Of a stretch of 44,861 nt of DNA, positions 6,470 through 15,715 are shown one piece after another; position 1 is the stretch's first letter; every line of letters begins with the position of its first letter. A program made the translations under genes and the position numbers. The notes beneath the pieces were generated by a model. That model ran no database searches, was not told the DNA's origin, and worked only from the letters and a program-made list of their open reading frames with translations. Location: contig CAITEC010000022.1 in assembly GCA_903891325.1 (NCBI GenBank), positions 1 to 44,861 on the forward strand, given 5' to 3'. This DNA comes from an uncultured Opitutaceae bacterium (GTDB lineage: Bacteria > Verrucomicrobiota > Verrucomicrobiia > Opitutales > Opitutaceae).

Positions 6470-8557
6470 TCAGCGGGGGGCGGGAGGAAGGTCCTCCAGG
6501 TTCTGCCGCGCGTCCGTGAAGAGCGGGTTCAGGCGCAATGCCTCCAGGAACTCGGCCCGGGCCTCCTCAAATCGGCCCTGGTGACCCAGCGCGTTCCCGA
6601 GGTCGTTGTGCGCCTCGGCGTAGCTCGGATCCAGGCGGACCGCCTCCCGGAATTGCGCGACAGCGGCGTCGAGGTGATCGGTCAGGGCCAGGGCGATGCC
6701 CAGGTTCACGTGCGCGACGGGGAAGGCGGGCTTGAGCTCAAGGGCGCGGTGGAGCTCCGCAACCGCCTCCGGGTAGCGGCCTGCCCGCCGAAGAATCGTC
6801 CCCAGGTTGCTGTGGGCCTCCGGATCGGCCGGATTGAGCCGAAGGGCCTCCCGGAACTGGGCGACCGCCTCGTCGTTCCTTCCCTGGCGCCCGAGCGCAA
6901 TCCCGAGGTTCGAGTGGGCTCCGGCTGAGTCCGGATCGGCCGAGAGTACGACCTCGAGCTGGGCGATCGCCTCGTCGGTCCTGCCCAGTTCGCCGAGCAC
7001 GCCGGCGAGGTTGCTGCGGGCGTCCGCGAACCCGGGTTCGAGCCTCAGCGCCTCCTGAAATTCATCGACCGCCTCCCCCAGCCTTCGCTGCCGGGTCAGC
7101 AGGGTGCCCAGGTTGTAATGCGTCTTGGCCGTGGGTCGGATCCGGAGGGAACGGCTGAAGTGGTCCGCGCCCTCCGCCAGCCTTCCCTCGTTATTAAAGA
7201 GGTCCCCGAGATTGTTCTCGGCCATCCAGCAGGCGGGGTTTCGCTCGATGGTCCGGCGGTAGAAGGTCTCCATGTCGCGGTACATGCCGCTCTGCCGGTA
7301 GGTCAAAATGGCCAGGGCGCAGATTACGACTAGCGGGACAATCCGCTGAAAGGAGTAATTAGTAATTAGTAATTGATGGTTGGGAGGTGGCGGAGGGCGC
7401 TTCGCGCTTGGACCGGGAGTGGCAGGCGACTCGACTGTCCTTTCCCAGGACAGGGCGGCCAGGGAGATTATTCCGATGCACGGCAGGTACTGCCAATGGT
7501 CGGCGACGTAGGAATAGATGAAGGCGTAGAGGTTGAAGAAGCCGCAGACCGGGAAGAGCGAGCCCAGGAAGAAGAGAAGCGCCGCCAGCGGCGCCCGGGT
7601 CCGGGCTCGGATGGCCCAGAGCACGGCGATCAGGGCCAGGATGCCGATCGGCCAGAGGTACTGAAGCGGACTGGTGCCGTGAAAATCCCAGCGCGGATAG
7701 ATGAAGATCAGGTTGGCGGGCCAGACCAGCTTTCCCAGGTAGAACCAGGCGCCGCGCCCGGCCACCAGGCAGCGCTCCGCGAGACCGAGGGCAAAGTCGG
7801 CGCCCTTTGCGCCGACGTAGGTCCGCTCGACCCAGCCGGAAAAGAGGCCCGAGGAAGCGCCGATCACAAACCAAGGCGCCAGGGGAAGGATGTCCTCCTT
7901 CCACGACAGCCTCCCCTTCCGCCACCAGAGGACCACCAGCAGCGCCCCGGGCAGGGTTGCCGTGACCGTCTTGCTCAGAAGCGCCGCGACGAACAGCGCC
8001 AGGCTCAGGAAATAGAGCGCCGGCCCGGGCCTGCGGGCGCACCACTTCAGGTAGCCAAGCGCCGCCAGGAGGTAAAAGACGGTCGACTGTGTGTTCTTCT
8101 GCTCGGAGATCCACGCCACCGACTCCACGCAGACCGGGTGCAGCGCAAAGATCAGCCCGGCCAGCGCCGGTCCATCGAGGAAGCCGGTCCAGCCCGTCCG
8201 CTTTTGCACGGTAACCGCTGCTCCCGGGATGAGGCGGCGCAGGACGACGACCAGCAGGCACGCCGCCGTCGCGTGCAGGAGGACGTTGACCAGGTGGTAG
8301 CCAAGCGCGGCATCGCCCCAAAGCCGGTGCTCCAGCCAGAATGCGCTGTGGAGGAGCGGGTAGTACTGCTCGGTGGCGCCGAGCTCGAACCATATCCTGC
8401 CCAGGCCGGCGATCGACCTGAGGGCCGGCTTGGTGACGTAGTCGCTGTCGTTCCAGATGAAGCCGCCGGACAATGCCGGCAGGTACGCCGCCAGCGCGAC
8501 CGCATAGACCAGCGGCCAAAGGAGAGCCCGGCCCCTTGGGGAGACTCGGTCCATCAT
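6470..8557 (-). CDS. TMTC-like GT-C membrane glycosyltransferase with TPR tail (copy 2)
   Basis: A 695-residue protein. The first 400 residues hold about ten membrane segments and begin with LPALSGGFIWNDSDYVT, where the Asp after the first membrane helix matches the acidic motif of GT-C/TMTC enzymes. LHPVCVESVAWISEQKN and LFPVCGFFNLYAF are shared with TMTC-like proteins. Residues about 430-690 are seven to eight TPR units (for example AHSNLGIALGRQGRNDEAVAQ). TMTC proteins transfer mannose to secreted proteins from a lipid donor; bacterial relatives are uncharacterised. Its ATG overlaps the stop of the paralog upstream (ATGA, 8554-8557), so the two are translationally coupled. Near residues 375-400 both carry the identical insert PSAKRPPPPPNHQLLITNYS, encoded by a repeat (7355-7424). 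Confidence 0.8.
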   Translation of the reverse strand: MMDRVSPRGRALLWPLVYAVALAAYLPALSGGFIWNDSDYVTKPALRSIAGLGRIWFELGATEQYYPLLHSAFWLEHRLWGDAALGYHLVNVLLHATAACLLVVVLRRLIPGAAVTVQKRTGWTGFLDGPALAGLIFALHPVCVESVAWISEQKNTQSTVFYLLAALGYLKWCARRPGPALYFLSLALFVAALLSKTVTATLPGALLVVLWWRKGRLSWKEDILPLAPWFVIGASSGLFSGWVERTYVGAKGADFALGLAERCLVAGRGAWFYLGKLVWPANLIFIYPRWDFHGTSPLQYLWPIGILALIAVLWAIRARTRAPLAALLFFLGSLFPVCGFFNLYAFIYSYVADHWQYLPCIGIISLAALSWERTVESPATPGPSAKRPPPPPNHQLLITNYSFQRIVPLVVICALAILTYRQSGMYRDMETFYRRTIERNPACWMAENNLGDLFNNEGRLAEGADHFSRSLRIRPTAKTHYNLGTLLTRQRRLGEAVDEFQEALRLEPGFADARSNLAGVLGELGRTDEAIAQLEVVLSADPDSAGAHSNLGIALGRQGRNDEAVAQFREALRLNPADPEAHSNLGTILRRAGRYPEAVAELHRALELKPAFPVAHVNLGIALALTDHLDAAVAQFREAVRLDPSYAEAHNDLGNALGHQGRFEEARAEFLEALRLNPLFTDARQNLEDLPPAPR
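7355..7424 (-). repeat. In-frame repeat insert with TAATTAC heptamers (copy 2)
   Basis: About 70 bases ending in three taattac-type heptamers (gtaattagtaattagtaatt on the plus strand), next to the GC-rich part ggttgggaggtggcggaggg. It is identical to 9448-9517 in the paralogous gene, while flanking codons differ in several places. It is translated, and links the membrane domain to the last helix before the TPR part. The AT-rich heptamers are unlike the surrounding codon use. Confidence 0.7.
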
Positions 8558-10650
8558 TCTGCCGGCCCGGCCGGCGGCGGGAGCCGGTCGAGGCTCTCGC
8601 GGGCTTTTTCGAATCCGGGATTGATCCGGAGCGCCTCGTTGAGTTCCCGCCTCGCCTCCTCAATCCGCCCCATTCGGGCGAGGACCGCGCCGAGGAAGAA
8701 GTGCGCCTCGGCGTAATTGGGATTCAGTCCAACCGCGGCCCTAAGCTCGGCCTCCGCGGCGTCGTACTCCTTTTCGATGGCCAGCGCTGTCGCGAGGTTC
8801 AGATGGGTCTCCGGCACGCGAGGGTCGATCCGGACCGCACGCCGCAGCGCGGCGATCGCCTCCGGATACCGGCCCTCGTGCCTGAGGACCGCCGCAAGGT
8901 TGGCCTGGCACTCGGCAAAATCCGGAAGGATGCGAAGCGCCTGCCGGAGCGAGTCGATCGCGCCGTCGAAATCCCCCTCCTGCGCGAGGGCGACGCCAAG
9001 ATTCTGCCGGATCTTGGCCGAGTCCGGCTCGATTGCCGCGGCGAGCCGGAACTGCGCGACCGCGTCGCGGGTCCTGCCCAGTTCCCCCAGCGTGCTTCCC
9101 AGGTTGTTGTGCGCGTCGGCCGAGGTGGAATCCAGCCGGAGCGATTCCTCGAATTGCGCCACCGCCCCCTCCTTCCTGCCCTGCCGCCTCAGGATGACAC
9201 CCATGTTGTAATGGGCCCGCGCGTCCGGTTGGATCCGCAGCACACGGTTGTAGTGGAGATACGCCTCGTCGAGCCGGCCCTCGTTCTCGAGCGTGACCCC
9301 GAGGTTGTTCTCGGCCATCCAGCAGTCGGGGTTTCGCTCGATGGTCCGGCGGTAGAAGGTCTCGATGTCGCGGTACATGCCGCTTTGGCGGTAGGTCAAA
9401 ATGGCCAGGGCGCAGATCACGACTAGCGGAACAATCCGCTGAAAGGAGTAATTAGTAATTAGTAATTGATGGTTGGGAGGTGGCGGAGGGCGCTTCGCGC
9501 TTGGACCGGGAGTGGCAATACCCGGAGATCCAATCGCTTTCTCCCAACCCAGGGCGGCCAGGGAGATTATCCCAATGCACGGCAGGTACTGCCAGTGGTC
9601 GGCGACGTAGGAATAGATGAAGGCGTAGAGGTTGAAGAAGCCGCACACCGGGAAGAGAGAGCCCAGGAAGAAGAGGAGCGCAGCCAGCGGCGCCCGGGTT
9701 CGGGCCCGGATCGCCCAGAGCGCGGCTATCATGGCCAGCACGCCGATCGGCCAGAGGAACTGCAGCGCGCCCGCGCCGTGAAAGTCCCAGCGCGGATAGA
9801 TGAAGATCAGGTCCGCGGGCCAAACCAGCTTTCCCAGGTAGAACCAGGCGCCGCGGCCGGCCACCAGGCAGCGCTCCGCAAGCCCGATGTCGAAAGCGGC
9901 GCCGTGCGCCCCAACATACCTCTTCTCCACCCAGCCGGTGAAAAGGCCCGAGGCTGCGCCAATCGCGAACCAGGGCACCAGGGGCAGCACGTCCTCCCTC
10001 CACGAAAGCCTCCCCTTCCGCCACCAGAGAACCACCAGCAGCGCTCCCGGCAGGGTCGCCGTCACTGTCTTGCTCAGGAGCGCGGCAATGAAAAGGGCAA
10101 GGCCCAGGAAATAGAGCGAAGCGCCGGGCCTGCGGGCGGACCACTTCAGGTAAGCCAGGGCAGCCAGCAGGTAGAATACGGTCGACAGCGTGTTCTTTTG
10201 TTCGGAGATCCACGCCACCGACTCCACGCAGACCGGGTGCAGCGCAAAGATCAGCCCCGCCAGCAGGGGCCCGTCAAGGAAGCTGGAATTGCCCGTTCCC
10301 TGCTGGCCGGGGGCCGGTTCGCGCGCGACGAGGTTGCGCAGGACGGTGACCAGCAGGCAGGCAGCCGTCGCGTGCAGGAGGACGTTGACGAGATGGTAGC
10401 CGAACGCGGCATCGCCCCAAAGCCGGTGCTCCAGCCAGAAGGCGCTGTGAAGCAGCGGGTAGTATTGCTGGGTGGCGCCGACATCGAACCAGATCCTCCA
10501 AAGCCCCCCGATCCCCCTCAGCGCGGGCCTGGTGACGTAGTCGCTGTCATTCCAGATAAACCCGCCCCCCAGCGCGGGGAGGTACGCGGCAAGCGTTACA
10601 GGGAGGAACAGGAGCGCGAGACGCAGCCGGTTCGAGTCGAGCCGTGCCAT
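8554..10650 (-). CDS. TMTC-like GT-C membrane glycosyltransferase with TPR tail (copy 1)
   Basis: A 698-residue protein of the same build as the gene it precedes: about ten membrane segments in residues 1-405 with GGFIWNDSDYVTRPALRGI after the first helix, then seven to eight TPRs (AHYNMGVILRRQGRKEGAV and similar). The membrane halves of the two paralogs are nearly identical whereas the TPR halves have diverged strongly, so donor or catalytic function is probably shared and partner choice differs (inference). The start lies 6 bases after the stop of the protease gene. An identical repeat-encoded insert near 375-405 carries NHQLLITNYS. TPR-bearing GT-C proteins of this type occur in Verrucomicrobiota, without assigned substrates. 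Confidence 0.8.
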   Translation of the reverse strand: MARLDSNRLRLALLFLPVTLAAYLPALGGGFIWNDSDYVTRPALRGIGGLWRIWFDVGATQQYYPLLHSAFWLEHRLWGDAAFGYHLVNVLLHATAACLLVTVLRNLVAREPAPGQQGTGNSSFLDGPLLAGLIFALHPVCVESVAWISEQKNTLSTVFYLLAALAYLKWSARRPGASLYFLGLALFIAALLSKTVTATLPGALLVVLWWRKGRLSWREDVLPLVPWFAIGAASGLFTGWVEKRYVGAHGAAFDIGLAERCLVAGRGAWFYLGKLVWPADLIFIYPRWDFHGAGALQFLWPIGVLAMIAALWAIRARTRAPLAALLFFLGSLFPVCGFFNLYAFIYSYVADHWQYLPCIGIISLAALGWEKAIGSPGIATPGPSAKRPPPPPNHQLLITNYSFQRIVPLVVICALAILTYRQSGMYRDIETFYRRTIERNPDCWMAENNLGVTLENEGRLDEAYLHYNRVLRIQPDARAHYNMGVILRRQGRKEGAVAQFEESLRLDSTSADAHNNLGSTLGELGRTRDAVAQFRLAAAIEPDSAKIRQNLGVALAQEGDFDGAIDSLRQALRILPDFAECQANLAAVLRHEGRYPEAIAALRRAVRIDPRVPETHLNLATALAIEKEYDAAEAELRAAVGLNPNYAEAHFFLGAVLARMGRIEEARRELNEALRINPGFEKARESLDRLPPPAGPAE
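9448..9517 (-). repeat. In-frame repeat insert with TAATTAC heptamers (copy 1)
   Basis: The same roughly 70-base block as at 7355-7424, with three AT-rich heptamers next to a GC-rich arm that holds the small palindrome gcgcttcgcgc. It is in the same reading frame and the same place of the paralogous protein, so it most likely predates the tandem duplication. Confidence 0.7.
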
Positions 10651-10656
10651 TTCAGG

Positions 10657-12779
10657 CTAGTATAATTCGTAGATTTCGACGACGGCAATCCCTGTCGTCC
10701 CCCCCAGGCCGGTGACCTGGGCGGTGTAGCCGCCCGGCGGAAGCGTGAACAAAAGCAGCGAATCGGCGGACGATGAAACGAGCGGATAGGCGCCGACCGA
10801 GGCCTGGACATTGGTCAGGACCGCGTCGCCTCCCCAGGCCGTGTTCGAGGAGATGACCTGCCGGTTGGAATTGAAAAGCGTGAGGACCGGCTGGGCCAGG
10901 ATGCCCGTCAGCCCGAAGGTCGAATTCAGCCCGGGTCCGATCGCGCGGATGAGAACCGTTTCCGGCGATCCCCCGCCGATATTGAATCCGCCGATCAGGA
11001 TATTCTGCCCGGTCAGCACGAGGTCGCGGGCCGAGAGATTGTTGAGCCGGGTCGCCGGCGCGAGCGAGTCGGCGTCGTAGATCTCAACCACACCCGTGCC
11101 CGTGCCGCCATTGATTCCGGAAACCTGCGCCGTGCAGCCGCCCGCGCTCAGGTTGATAAGGAGGACCGCATCCAGGGATCCTGGCTGAAGCGTGTAGGCC
11201 CCCAGGGTGGCCATTGTCGTCGAAATCGTCGCCCCGCTCGACGCGCTCGGGAAGTCGGGAGTCCCCCAATTGTCGTTCTGGACGGGCGTGCCGCTGATGG
11301 TGATGGGGTTGTTCCCGGTAAAGAGCTCGAGATAGGGGTCCGCCACGTAGCCGGTGAGCCCGAAGGTCGAATTGAGGCCCGGGCCAATCCCGCGGACCAG
11401 GACTTTCTTAAAGCCCGGCCCGACGATGTTGAAGCCGCCGATGATGATCCCGCCGCCGGTTGCGACGTAGCCGAGCGCGGAGACGTTGTTGAGGTAGCCG
11501 TCGGCCAGCGCACTCGAGACGGCGAGGGTGGCGGTGGCGGTGGCCGTGCCGGTGGTATTGGTGGCCGTGCAGGTGTAAGTGCCCGCGTCAGCCGACGTCG
11601 CTCCAGAAATAAGGAGGATCGGATCGGTCGTGATGCCGGCGCCGGGAATCGTGGTGCTGCCGTTCAGCTTCCACTGCAGCGTCGGGGCCGGGGTTCCCGT
11701 GGCGATGGCGTTGAACACCGCGCTGCGGCCCGTCTTCACGGTCAATGACGTGGGCGAAAGCGTGAAGGAGGGCGAAACATCCGCCAGGACCGTGAGCACG
11801 CCGCCCGAGCTGCTCGTGACGTTGCCGAGTGAATTTGCCACCTTGACGGTGTAGGTCGCCGCATCGGACGGCTGGACGTTGGCGATGCTCAGCGTCGAGG
11901 ACGTTGCGCCCGAAATCGGGTTTCCGTTCTTGTACCACTGGTAGGTCTGCGGCCCGAGGGCCGCGACCGCGAAGGAAAACGTGGCCGTGTTGCCCTGGTC
12001 GACGGTCTGCGTGGCCGGGGGAGTGATGATTTGGGGCTGACCGCCGTAGAGGTAGGTCCCACCTGCGACGTCATCGGCGGTCAGATCGTCGATCCCGCTG
12101 GCGACGCTGTTCATGACGGCGGCGACGCTCTGCGGCGGCGAGGCGAGATCGGGGTGGTTGAGGCCGAGGACATGGCCGAACTCGTGGAGGGCCACCCGCC
12201 TGAGGTCGGAGGTGGTGTTCTGGAGTGGACCCCGATAGGAGTCCCAGGCGACGTTTGAATTGAACAGGACGTCGGTCTCGACGACGCTTGTGGTGAAGTT
12301 AACGTTGTCGGACGTGGTGGTCTGCGTCCAGATGATCGTGATGCCAACGCATCCGCGCTGGCGGATCCCCACGACTGGCCGTAGACCGAGTTGCTCCAGA
12401 AAACGTCATTGTTGTTCGAGGCGCTCGAGGTCGTGGGCGGCGGGGTGGTGGAGACGACGTTGGAGAATTGAAGGAGCGAAAGGTACTGGTTCCAATCAGC
12501 GAGCGCCGCCTGGATCACCTGGTGCCACGACGTGGATCCGTCCTGCAGCGTCGTGATCGCCGGCGCAGGGAGCGGAGCATCCGCCTGGACCCTCATCAGC
12601 ACGTGCGTCGGGGAGGAAACCGTGCCGGCCGGCCACTGCTGGATGTTTCCAACGTTATGAACATTGCTCGGTTGGATATATTCAAACGCATACGCATGAA
12701 GCCGCGTACCCGCCGTCGCGAGGATCAATCCCGCGAGCAACACCGCGCAAATGGGGCGAAGGCTACTGCGTCCGCGCAT
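10657..12779 (-). pseudogene. Secreted matrixin-like metalloprotease with Ig-like domains, one frameshift
   Basis: Two frames together make one protein. The first (from Met at 12779; an in-frame ATG at 12809 is also possible) gives a signal peptide and the catalytic N-half up to SVYGQSWG. The second continues with GITIIWTQ and the zinc site HEFGHVLGLNHPD (about 12150-12188), then VMNS as Met-turn. A missing base near 12346-12348 (gcgtt for gcggtt) restores one frame on correction. After the protease come two Ig-like domains (about 12015-11770 and 11780-11520) and two repeats of about 140 residues (from about 11493 and 11047), each with LIGGFNI- and AIGPGLNS-like motifs found in verrucomicrobial secreted proteins. 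The stop is 6 bases before the TMTC-like gene. Sequencing error or true decay cannot be told apart here. Confidence 0.8.
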
Positions 12780-13359
12780 GGCCGAGTTCCTGGGTGATGG
12801 CCCCTTCAAATCCCGAACGCGTGATCGCGCCGTCCAACGAAAGCGCCCGGGTTGCCGGGGCCTCGATCGGCAGGCTGACGTCGCCCGCCGCCTTCAGCGG
12901 CGATCCATTCGCCCGGGCGATCCGCTCGGCCCCCGTCGCCGGGTCGCTCACGACCTGGTAACTGCCATGCTGGATCCCGACAAGGGGGCAGAAGGCGCTG
13001 CCGTTGCCCGCGACGAACAGAATATATGTCGAGCCGATCGCGAAGGTCGGCATGTCAGGGATCACCATCCCGTCATTCCCAACCTGGCCCCCGAGGAACC
13101 TCAGGGTGATACCGCCCTGGGCCGCGCCCTTGAGCGTGGCCAGCACCTGGAACTGGACATAGGTGAAGATCACCTGGCCGCCCTGGGAGGTCGTCTCCCA
13201 GCGGCTACTTGACGAGACTGCCTGGGCCCGGACGATCTGGTCGGCATTGTGGACCAGTTTCGAAAACGACGGCGGGATCACCGACATGGCCTCGCAGGGA
13301 GCCGCGCATACCCCCGCCAGGAGAAAAACCGTGGCTAGGATGAGGAAAGATCGTTTCAT
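12763..13359 (-). CDS. Secreted protein of unknown function paired with the protease
   Basis: A 198-residue protein with a clear signal peptide (FLILATVFLLAGVCAAPCEA, cleavage near 24). The mature part begins with VIPPSFSKLVHNADQIVRAQ and continues as a beta-rich domain (VIFTYVQFQVLATLKG, ITLRFLGGQVG, YILFVAGNG) to about residue 140, followed by a less ordered tail. Phrases such as NADQIVRAQAV and GSTYILFV are typical of a family of exported proteins of unknown role that I have seen described only as hypothetical. Its end overlaps the start of the matrixin-like gene by 17 bases, so the two are coupled. It may be a partner, inhibitor or chaperone of the protease; this is inferred from position only. 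Confidence 0.72.
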   Translation of the reverse strand: MKRSFLILATVFLLAGVCAAPCEAMSVIPPSFSKLVHNADQIVRAQAVSSSSRWETTSQGGQVIFTYVQFQVLATLKGAAQGGITLRFLGGQVGNDGMVIPDMPTFAIGSTYILFVAGNGSAFCPLVGIQHGSYQVVSDPATGAERIARANGSPLKAAGDVSLPIEAPATRALSLDGAITRSGFEGAITQELGHARTQ

Positions 13360-13418
13360 TATTAGGGACAGTGGACCACCGGATCATTATTTAGAATAGC
13401 TTCCTGTAAATTACAAAC

Positions 13419-15503
13419 GTGTCCCCCGAGCCATTCTCATTCAATTCGAAGGCCCCCTCGCCCGCGCCCCTGACGGTGGACGGCTCCGAGCACTTTCTCG
13501 CCTTCACCCTTCCCTCCCGGGAGCACTCCAGCTACGCGGCGGTCCTCGAGCTGGCCAAGCGCCACGGCTTCGTCGCCGAGCCGTCCAACGGGAGGTGGTG
13601 GCTGCGGGACCGCCACAAGACGCTCAACTTCCTGGCGGCCCACGGCGCGCGGCTCCGCGGGGAGTTCGGGGCGCGCTTCACCCCCAACTTTGAGAAGAAC
13701 ACGGCCGCCCTCAAGCCGGCCGAGATCGCCTGCTCGGCCACCGAGGCCGGCAAGGGCTTCGACGTGACGCTCTCGCTGAAGGCCGGCCCGGCGGGCGAGG
13801 CCGAGGTCCGGGCCGCGCTGCTCGCCGGCCGCGGCTACATCGAGACGGCCGGGCAGATCATCCTGGTCAATCCCGAGCAAATCAACCGCCTGGGCGAGGC
13901 CCAGCGCGCGCTGGCGGGGGAGTCGACTGGCGGGGTCTCCGCCCGCCGCACCCAGCGGGTGAGCGCGGCGCGGGTCGCCGAGGTCGAGTCCCTGCTCGCC
14001 GACCTGGCCCCGGGATTCCAGCCCCCGGCAACCTGGCGGTCCCGGAGCGCGGCCCTGCGCAAGCTCTCCGGCCTGACGCCGGCCCCGATGCCGCCGGAAC
14101 TCGACGCCCAGCTCCGCGCCTACCAGCGGCTGGGCGCCGCGTGGCTCTGGCACCTCTTCCAGGGAGAGCTCGGCGGCATCCTCGCGGACGAGATGGGGCT
14201 CGGAAAGACGCTGCAGGCGCTGGGCCTGCTGACGGCCATCCGCGCACGCACGCCCGCGGGGGCCCGGACCTCCCTGGTTGTCTGCCCCGCCTCGCTGCTT
14301 GAGAATTGGCGGCGCGAGGCGGCCCGCTTCGCCCCCGGCCTCCGCGTCGTGGTCCACCACGGCGGGCGAAGGCTCGGCGGGGACGATTTCAGCGCGTTCG
14401 ACCTGGTGATCACCAGCTACGGCACCCTCGTGCGCGACGAGGCGCTCTTCTCCGGGCTCGAATTTGCCTGCGTGATCGCCGACGAGGCCCAGCACATCAA
14501 GAACCGTCGCTCGCAAAACGCGCTCGCCCTGCGCTCGCTGCGCTCCCGCGGGCGCTTCCTGCTGACCGGCACGCCCGTCGAGAACTCCCTCGATGACCTG
14601 CGCTCCCTCTTTGAATTCCTGCTGCCCGGCTACATCGCGCGGATTCCCGCCGGGGCGAAGCGCGAGGACCGCGCCTGGCATGACCAGCGTCTCCGGGCCC
14701 AGGCGGCCCCCTACATCCTCCGGCGCACCAAGGCCTCGGTCGCCCCGGAACTTCCCGCAAAGCTCGAGCAGACCCTTTGGTGCGAGATGGGGGCCGCCCA
14801 GTCCGCCCTCTACCGCGGCGTTCAGGAAAAGGGCGAGCGGGAGCTCTTCGACCTCGAGGCGGCCGGCGCCGGCGAGGCCCGGATGCGCCTGGCCGCGCTC
14901 ACCCAGCTCCTGCGACTGCGCCAGATCTGCTGCGACCCGCGCCTGGTCGCCGGGCCGGAGCCCGCCCCGGCAGGGGCCGCGCCCCCCGAGTCGGCCAAGC
15001 TCGAGGTCTTCCGCGAGCTCCTGGAGGAGGCCCTCGACGATGGCCACCGGGTCCTCGTCTTTTCCCAGTTCACCTCCCTGCTCGCGCTCCTGCGGGAGGA
15101 ACTCGACGCGCAGGGAATCGCCCACGCCGATCTCGACGGATCCATGACGGCACCCGTCCGGCAGGCCGCGGTGGACCGCTTCCAGGCGGCCGACGGCCCC
15201 CCCGTCTTCCTTCTCTCGCTGAAGGCCGGGGGCTCCGGGCTCAACCTGACCGGGGCCGATACGGTGGTCCACTTCGACCCGTGGTGGAATCCCGCCGCCG
15301 AGGCCCAGGCGACCGACCGGGCGCACCGGATCGGGCAGTCGCGCGTCGTCACCAGCTACAAGCTGATCGCCGCCGGGACGGTCGAGGAGAAGGTCCTGGG
15401 CCTTCAGGCCTCCAAGCGGGATCTGCTGGCCGGGGTCTTCGAGGCGAGCGCCGAGGCAGCGGCGAATCTCTCCCTGGCAGACCTGAAGTCGCTGCTTCGG
15501 TAA
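13419..15503 (+). CDS. SNF2/SWI2-family DNA helicase-like ATPase
   Basis: A 694-residue protein starting at a GTG. Residues 1-220 form a variable N-domain. Motif I is DEMGLGKT at 257-264 and motif II DEAQ at 355-358, followed by LLTGTPVENSLDDLRSLFEFL (III). The C-terminal RecA lobe has VLVFSQFTSLL, SLKAGGSGLNLTGAD (V) and DRAHRIGQ (VI). This is the full helicase set of bacterial RapA/HepA-like or Snf2-like proteins, which move along duplex DNA and remodel protein-DNA complexes rather than unwind. The partner is unknown. It is divergent from the secreted protein gene across 59 AT-rich bases that probably hold both promoters. No clear Shine-Dalgarno precedes the GTG, so the start is tentative. 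Confidence 0.92.
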   Translation: MSPEPFSFNSKAPSPAPLTVDGSEHFLAFTLPSREHSSYAAVLELAKRHGFVAEPSNGRWWLRDRHKTLNFLAAHGARLRGEFGARFTPNFEKNTAALKPAEIACSATEAGKGFDVTLSLKAGPAGEAEVRAALLAGRGYIETAGQIILVNPEQINRLGEAQRALAGESTGGVSARRTQRVSAARVAEVESLLADLAPGFQPPATWRSRSAALRKLSGLTPAPMPPELDAQLRAYQRLGAAWLWHLFQGELGGILADEMGLGKTLQALGLLTAIRARTPAGARTSLVVCPASLLENWRREAARFAPGLRVVVHHGGRRLGGDDFSAFDLVITSYGTLVRDEALFSGLEFACVIADEAQHIKNRRSQNALALRSLRSRGRFLLTGTPVENSLDDLRSLFEFLLPGYIARIPAGAKREDRAWHDQRLRAQAAPYILRRTKASVAPELPAKLEQTLWCEMGAAQSALYRGVQEKGERELFDLEAAGAGEARMRLAALTQLLRLRQICCDPRLVAGPEPAPAGAAPPESAKLEVFRELLEEALDDGHRVLVFSQFTSLLALLREELDAQGIAHADLDGSMTAPVRQAAVDRFQAADGPPVFLLSLKAGGSGLNLTGADTVVHFDPWWNPAAEAQATDRAHRIGQSRVVTSYKLIAAGTVEEKVLGLQASKRDLLAGVFEASAEAAANLSLADLKSLLR

Positions 15504-15531
15504 GCCGGGTGCGTCCGCCGAACGCCGGATT

Positions 15532-15610
15532 GAATGTAGCCGGCCTCCCAGAGGCCGGATTTCGGAGCGTAGGACCCCAAGCTCCGGGGTCTGGGACCCC
15601 GGCTACATTC
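15532..15610 (+). repeat. Palindromic repeat family B, full copy 1
   Basis: The outer arms gaatgtagccgg (15532-15543) and ccggctacattc (15599-15610) are perfect complements. Inside are ggcctcccagaggcc and a second hairpin around ggaccccaagctccggggtc. The core ggaccccaagc is shared with the copy at 26361. It lies in the 212-base gap between the helicase and the ThuA-like gene and may act as a transcription end. Confidence 0.8.
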
Positions 15611-15715
15611 GATCCAGACGTGACCAGAGGTCCTGCTCCACCAATTGGATGCGCTTTTGAAGAACTTTATCAATTGTCTAGAGGAGGCTTTCGGCATTGC
15701 TTTGAGATTCCACCC

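Noticed and set aside
13437-15326. A 629-codon antisense frame over the SNF2 gene
   Set aside because: It is the mirror of a well-supported helicase and has low-complexity Gly/Arg/Glu composition.
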